From: Planctomycetota bacterium
GTDB lineage: Bacteria; Planctomycetota; UBA1135; GCA-002686595
Direction: 5' to 3'
DNA length: 64,000 nt
Assembly (NCBI GenBank): GCA_029259635.1
Contig: JAJDEU010000001.1
Span: 124,001-188,000, forward strand
Part shown: positions 63,388 to 64,000 of the stretch, in pieces
How positions within the stretch are numbered: position 1 is the stretch's first letter
Layout: the number at the start of each line of letters is the position of its first letter
Program-made: the position numbers and the translations under genes
The notes under the pieces: generated by a model
What the model saw: the letters and a program-made list of their open reading frames with translations, nothing else
Databases searched by the model: none
Told to the model about the DNA's origin: nothing

Positions 63388-64000
63388 TTAGGTCGGCGGG
63401 TCGAGAGTGAAATCAAATACCGCGCCCTTTCCGTCCTCGCTGCTGGCGGTGATCTCACCCCCGTGTTTGCGGATCATGCGCTTCACAATCGCCAGCCCTA
63501 CGCCGGTTCCCGTGAACTCGGCCTCGGAGTGGAAGCGCTCGAACGGCGCGAATAATTGATCGGCAAAGCGGGGGTCGAACCCCACACCATTATCGGCGAC
63601 TCGAAACCACACACGTTCGCCCACTCGATAAGAAGAGACTTCGATTCGGGGGTGCTCGGCTCGGCTGCTGTACTTGAAAGCATTGTCGAGCAGGTTGCTC
63701 CACAGGTGGTGCAATAGATTCTTATCGGCATACATCGTCGGGAGGGAACCCAAGATGAACTCCGTTCGGCTGTCGCCATCGCCGGCTCTCTGCTCGTCCC
63801 AGATGCTCTGTACAAGTGCTTCGGTCTCGACCGGAGTTCGAACTACCGACTTGCGACCGAGTTTGCTGAGGTTTAAGAGATCGCGGATGAGTTGGCGCAT
63901 CCGATTCGAAGAACGAACGATCCCGGAGAGGTCTTCCGACGTCTGCGCGTTCTCGCTCTCGGTGAGCTCGGATTGAACGCGTTGGGCATAGAAGCTGATG
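63388..64000 (-). CDS. Sensor histidine kinase, C-terminal part
   Basis: The frame is open to the window end, so the N-terminus and sensor are missing. Visible are the second dimerisation helix (MRQLIRDLLNLSKLGR) and a full ATP-binding domain: NLLDNAFKYS (N box), VADNGVGFD (G1), FAPFERFHS (F box) and GTGVGLAIVKRMIRKHGG (G2). The pattern matches phytochrome-type or hybrid kinases. The phospho-acceptor His lies beyond the right edge. Confidence 0.92.
   Translation of the reverse strand, partial: ISFYAQRVQSELTESENAQTSEDLSGIVRSSNRMRQLIRDLLNLSKLGRKSVVRTPVETEALVQSIWDEQRAGDGDSRTEFILGSLPTMYADKNLLHHLWSNLLDNAFKYSSRAEHPRIEVSSYRVGERVWFRVADNGVGFDPRFADQLFAPFERFHSEAEFTGTGVGLAIVKRMIRKHGGEITASSEDGKGAVFDFTLDPPT

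Overview
The window is chromosomal DNA from a high-GC Gram-negative bacterium. It carries outer-membrane barrel-like, lipoprotein and other exported proteins, a wall/exopolysaccharide assembly locus and a standard ribosomal block. Two genes fusing a membrane domain to a spermidine-synthase-like domain, a barrel of the DUF6268 type, and a PduS/PduT microcompartment pair fit Planctomycetota or a neighbouring phylum. That placement is inference, because no rRNA or other decisive marker is present.

Left edge (1-7.7 kb): a truncated selenosugar synthase gene (senB) faces away from a selD whose active-site residue is encoded by an in-frame UGA, so SelD is itself a selenoprotein. An NhaA antiporter, a radical SAM plus HDAC-like pair, a barrel protein and a small metallophosphatase follow.

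Polysaccharide region (8-24.2 kb): an initiating sugar transferase, a toroid protein coupled to a nitroreductase-methyltransferase fusion, a 1059-aa membrane/spermidine-synthase/TPR protein, a flavoprotein, GT4 and GT2 glycosyltransferases, an NDP-sugar epimerase, a polysaccharide deacetylase, two related small membrane proteins and an NDP-sugar dehydrogenase. Together they could make and modify an acidic surface glycan.

Housekeeping core (24.2-38.7 kb): mnmG, a GGDEF cyclase with an intact inhibitory site, rpsB-tsf-pyrH-frr, tRNA-Lys, pepP, a Trm112-like gene, an isolated eboE and tRNA-Glu.

Accessory region (38.7-59.3 kb): a partly decayed small operon with a metallopeptidase, a lower-GC secreted metzincin, and then five copies of a ~139-bp long-armed palindrome found nowhere else in the window. 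They delimit blocks carrying a beta-helix protein, ppc, pduS-pduT plus other genes, and egtB with a PhnD-like gene. Several repeat ends supply or touch the stop codon of the adjoining gene. One copy is inverted and carries a paired base change in both arms; another keeps its ends but not its interior.

Right edge (59.3-64 kb): a second membrane/spermidine-synthase fusion coupled to a VOC gene, an acetolactate-decarboxylase-like lipoprotein, an ASCH plus winged-helix protein and the C-terminal half of a histidine kinase.
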